Shown: positions 16,068-16,734 of the stretch, in pieces
How positions within the stretch are numbered: position 1 is the stretch's first letter
Layout of the letters: each line of letters opens with the position of its first letter
Source of the DNA: Nitrospirales bacterium
GTDB lineage: Bacteria > Nitrospirota > Nitrospiria > Nitrospirales > UBA8639
Direction of reading: 5' to 3'
Length of the DNA: 16,734 nt
NCBI GenBank assembly: GCA_013817135.1
Contig: JACDDF010000007.1
Coordinates: forward strand, 1 to 16,734
Made by a program: the position numbers and the translations under genes
The notes under the pieces: generated by a model
What the model saw: the letters and a program-made list of their open reading frames with translations, nothing else
What the model was told of the DNA's origin: nothing
Databases searched by the model: none

Positions 16068-16467
16068 AAGGGACAATGAGTCAATCGCAATACCTGTTCT
16101 TTCAGCTCAACGCGCCCAATGAAATTTGTCATATGGGTGAGGGGAGCTTTTCAGAAGCGTCATTCTCACGAGAACGGGAATTCGTTTGAATCTTGATTCG
16201 GATGGATCCCCGCTTACTACCGGCGGGGATGACGGAAAAGCGATGCAAGGAGGACGCTGTCCGACCTGTTGACATGAAAAAAATTTGTCATTCCCGACGT
16301 TTTTTATCGGGAATCCATCTTGGTTGTGTTTTGGATAGATCTCGGGTGCCGACCAATTTCCATGAGGCTGTTCTGCCAATATCTGGACACTATGCGATCG
16401 ATGACATCCACGTTTTCACAGGGACGAAAAATCCCACTTTCCCGGTCATGACCTTATTACACCAAAC
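16068..16467. repeat. Intergenic region with REP-like palindromes
   Basis: About 400 bp without a supported gene. Stems are 16206-16213/16223-16230 (ATCCCCGC/GCGGGGAT, inside CGGATGGATCC...GGATGACGG) and 16290-16297/16307-16314 (ATTCCCGA/TCGGGAAT), with a degenerate one near 16161-16182. The first is the reverse complement of the arrangement at 47-88. A 37-residue frame at 16076-16189 has no ribosome site and is not called. The region after 16320, which should contain the promoter of the next gene, shows no clear promoter. Confidence 0.7.
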
Positions 16468-16734
16468 ATGAGCCGTCTTCGAGAAATTCGCCGGATCCTG
16501 TGGTGGATCCTGGCATTGAACCTGGCTGTCGCTGCCGCAAAGTGGGGGTATGGCGTGGTGACGCATTCATTGGGCATGCAGGCTGATGGCCTTCATTCAA
16601 CCTTCGATGGCCTCTCGAATGTGATTGGTTTGATCGGGCTCTGGCTGACCGCCCCTCCTCCCGATGCCAATCATCCCTATGGTCATAAAAAATTTGAAGC
16701 CTTGACAGCCGGATCCATCGGAGGCTTCCTGGTC
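16468..16734 (+). CDS. Cation diffusion facilitator family metal transporter (partial, runs off the window)
   Basis: The first 89 residues are visible. A basic start (MSRLREIRR) leads into helix 1 (about 11-31). Helix 2 carries the CDF metal-site pattern ADGLHSTFDGLSN with D40, H43 and D47, followed by the loop HPYGHKKFE (69-77), a hallmark of the family. The family exports Zn2+, Fe2+, Mn2+ or Co2+ against protons; the metal is not predictable here. No clear Shine-Dalgarno precedes the ATG at 16468, so the start is provisional, but the N-terminus fits the family. Confidence 0.88.
   Translation, partial: MSRLREIRRILWWILALNLAVAAAKWGYGVVTHSLGMQADGLHSTFDGLSNVIGLIGLWLTAPPPDANHPYGHKKFEALTAGSIGGFLV

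Noticed and set aside
16076..16189. Frame of 37 codons after the VIT gene
   Set aside because: No ribosome site, and it ends in the repeat region; nothing recognisable.

Overview
The window is bacterial chromosome of moderate GC content, from a Gram-negative-type organism. It is built around a complete alternative F-type rotary ATPase operon of the N-ATPase class, in the diagnostic order atpD-atpC-atpQ-atpR-atpB-atpE-atpF-atpA-(insert)-atpG. The lineage is not certain. The dispersed palindromes (ATTCCCGA-loop-TCGGGAAT, ATCCCCGC-loop-GCGGGGAT) and the mix of universal stress proteins, a CBS protein, PPK2 and metal transporters would fit a Nitrospira-like (Nitrospirota) genome, but a proteobacterium cannot be excluded.

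Layout. 1-260: a cluster of palindromic dispersed repeats. 285-3331 (minus strand): two-domain UspA, then a pentapeptide-repeat protein (perhaps with a coupled leader ORF), then a two-CBS-domain protein. 3332-3735: a divergent intergenic region with a candidate sigma-54 (-24/-12) promoter on each strand. 3736-5057 (plus): two decayed genes, a frameshifted and nonsense-mutated UspA and a cation/proton antiporter that lost its middle in frame. 5273-13835 (plus): the N-ATPase operon. 14400-15269: polyphosphate kinase 2. 15301-16067: a small leader ORF coupled to a VIT1/CCC1-type iron/manganese transporter. 16161-16314: the palindromic repeats again, with one motif in inverted orientation to the left end. 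16468-end: the start of a cation diffusion facilitator.

The most unusual part is 11174-14426. A two-gene cassette (a bacterial archaeo-eukaryotic-release-factor-like protein, baeRF, and an HPF/RaiA-type ribosome hibernation factor) sits between atpA and atpG. It is bracketed by diverged direct duplications of the atpA-atpG junction (about 111 bp). A 62-codon atpG stub remains on the left, and the intact atpG overlaps the HPF gene by ATGA on the right. The next junction, atpG-ppk2, has the same architecture: about 150 bp duplicated on both sides of a roughly 350-bp insert carrying REP-like arms, with a broken ppk2 start on the left and an atpG 3' remnant on the right. Two neighbouring junctions therefore seem to have been opened in the same way.

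Functional reading (inference). The genes fit an energy- and ion-stress locus: an auxiliary ion-pumping ATPase, ribosome-silencing factors co-transcribed with it, polyphosphate/nucleotide balancing by PPK2, metal ion export or storage, and Usp/CBS nucleotide-sensing proteins. Placing ribosome hibernation factors inside an ATPase operon, translationally coupled to the gamma subunit, is the best candidate here for something undescribed.
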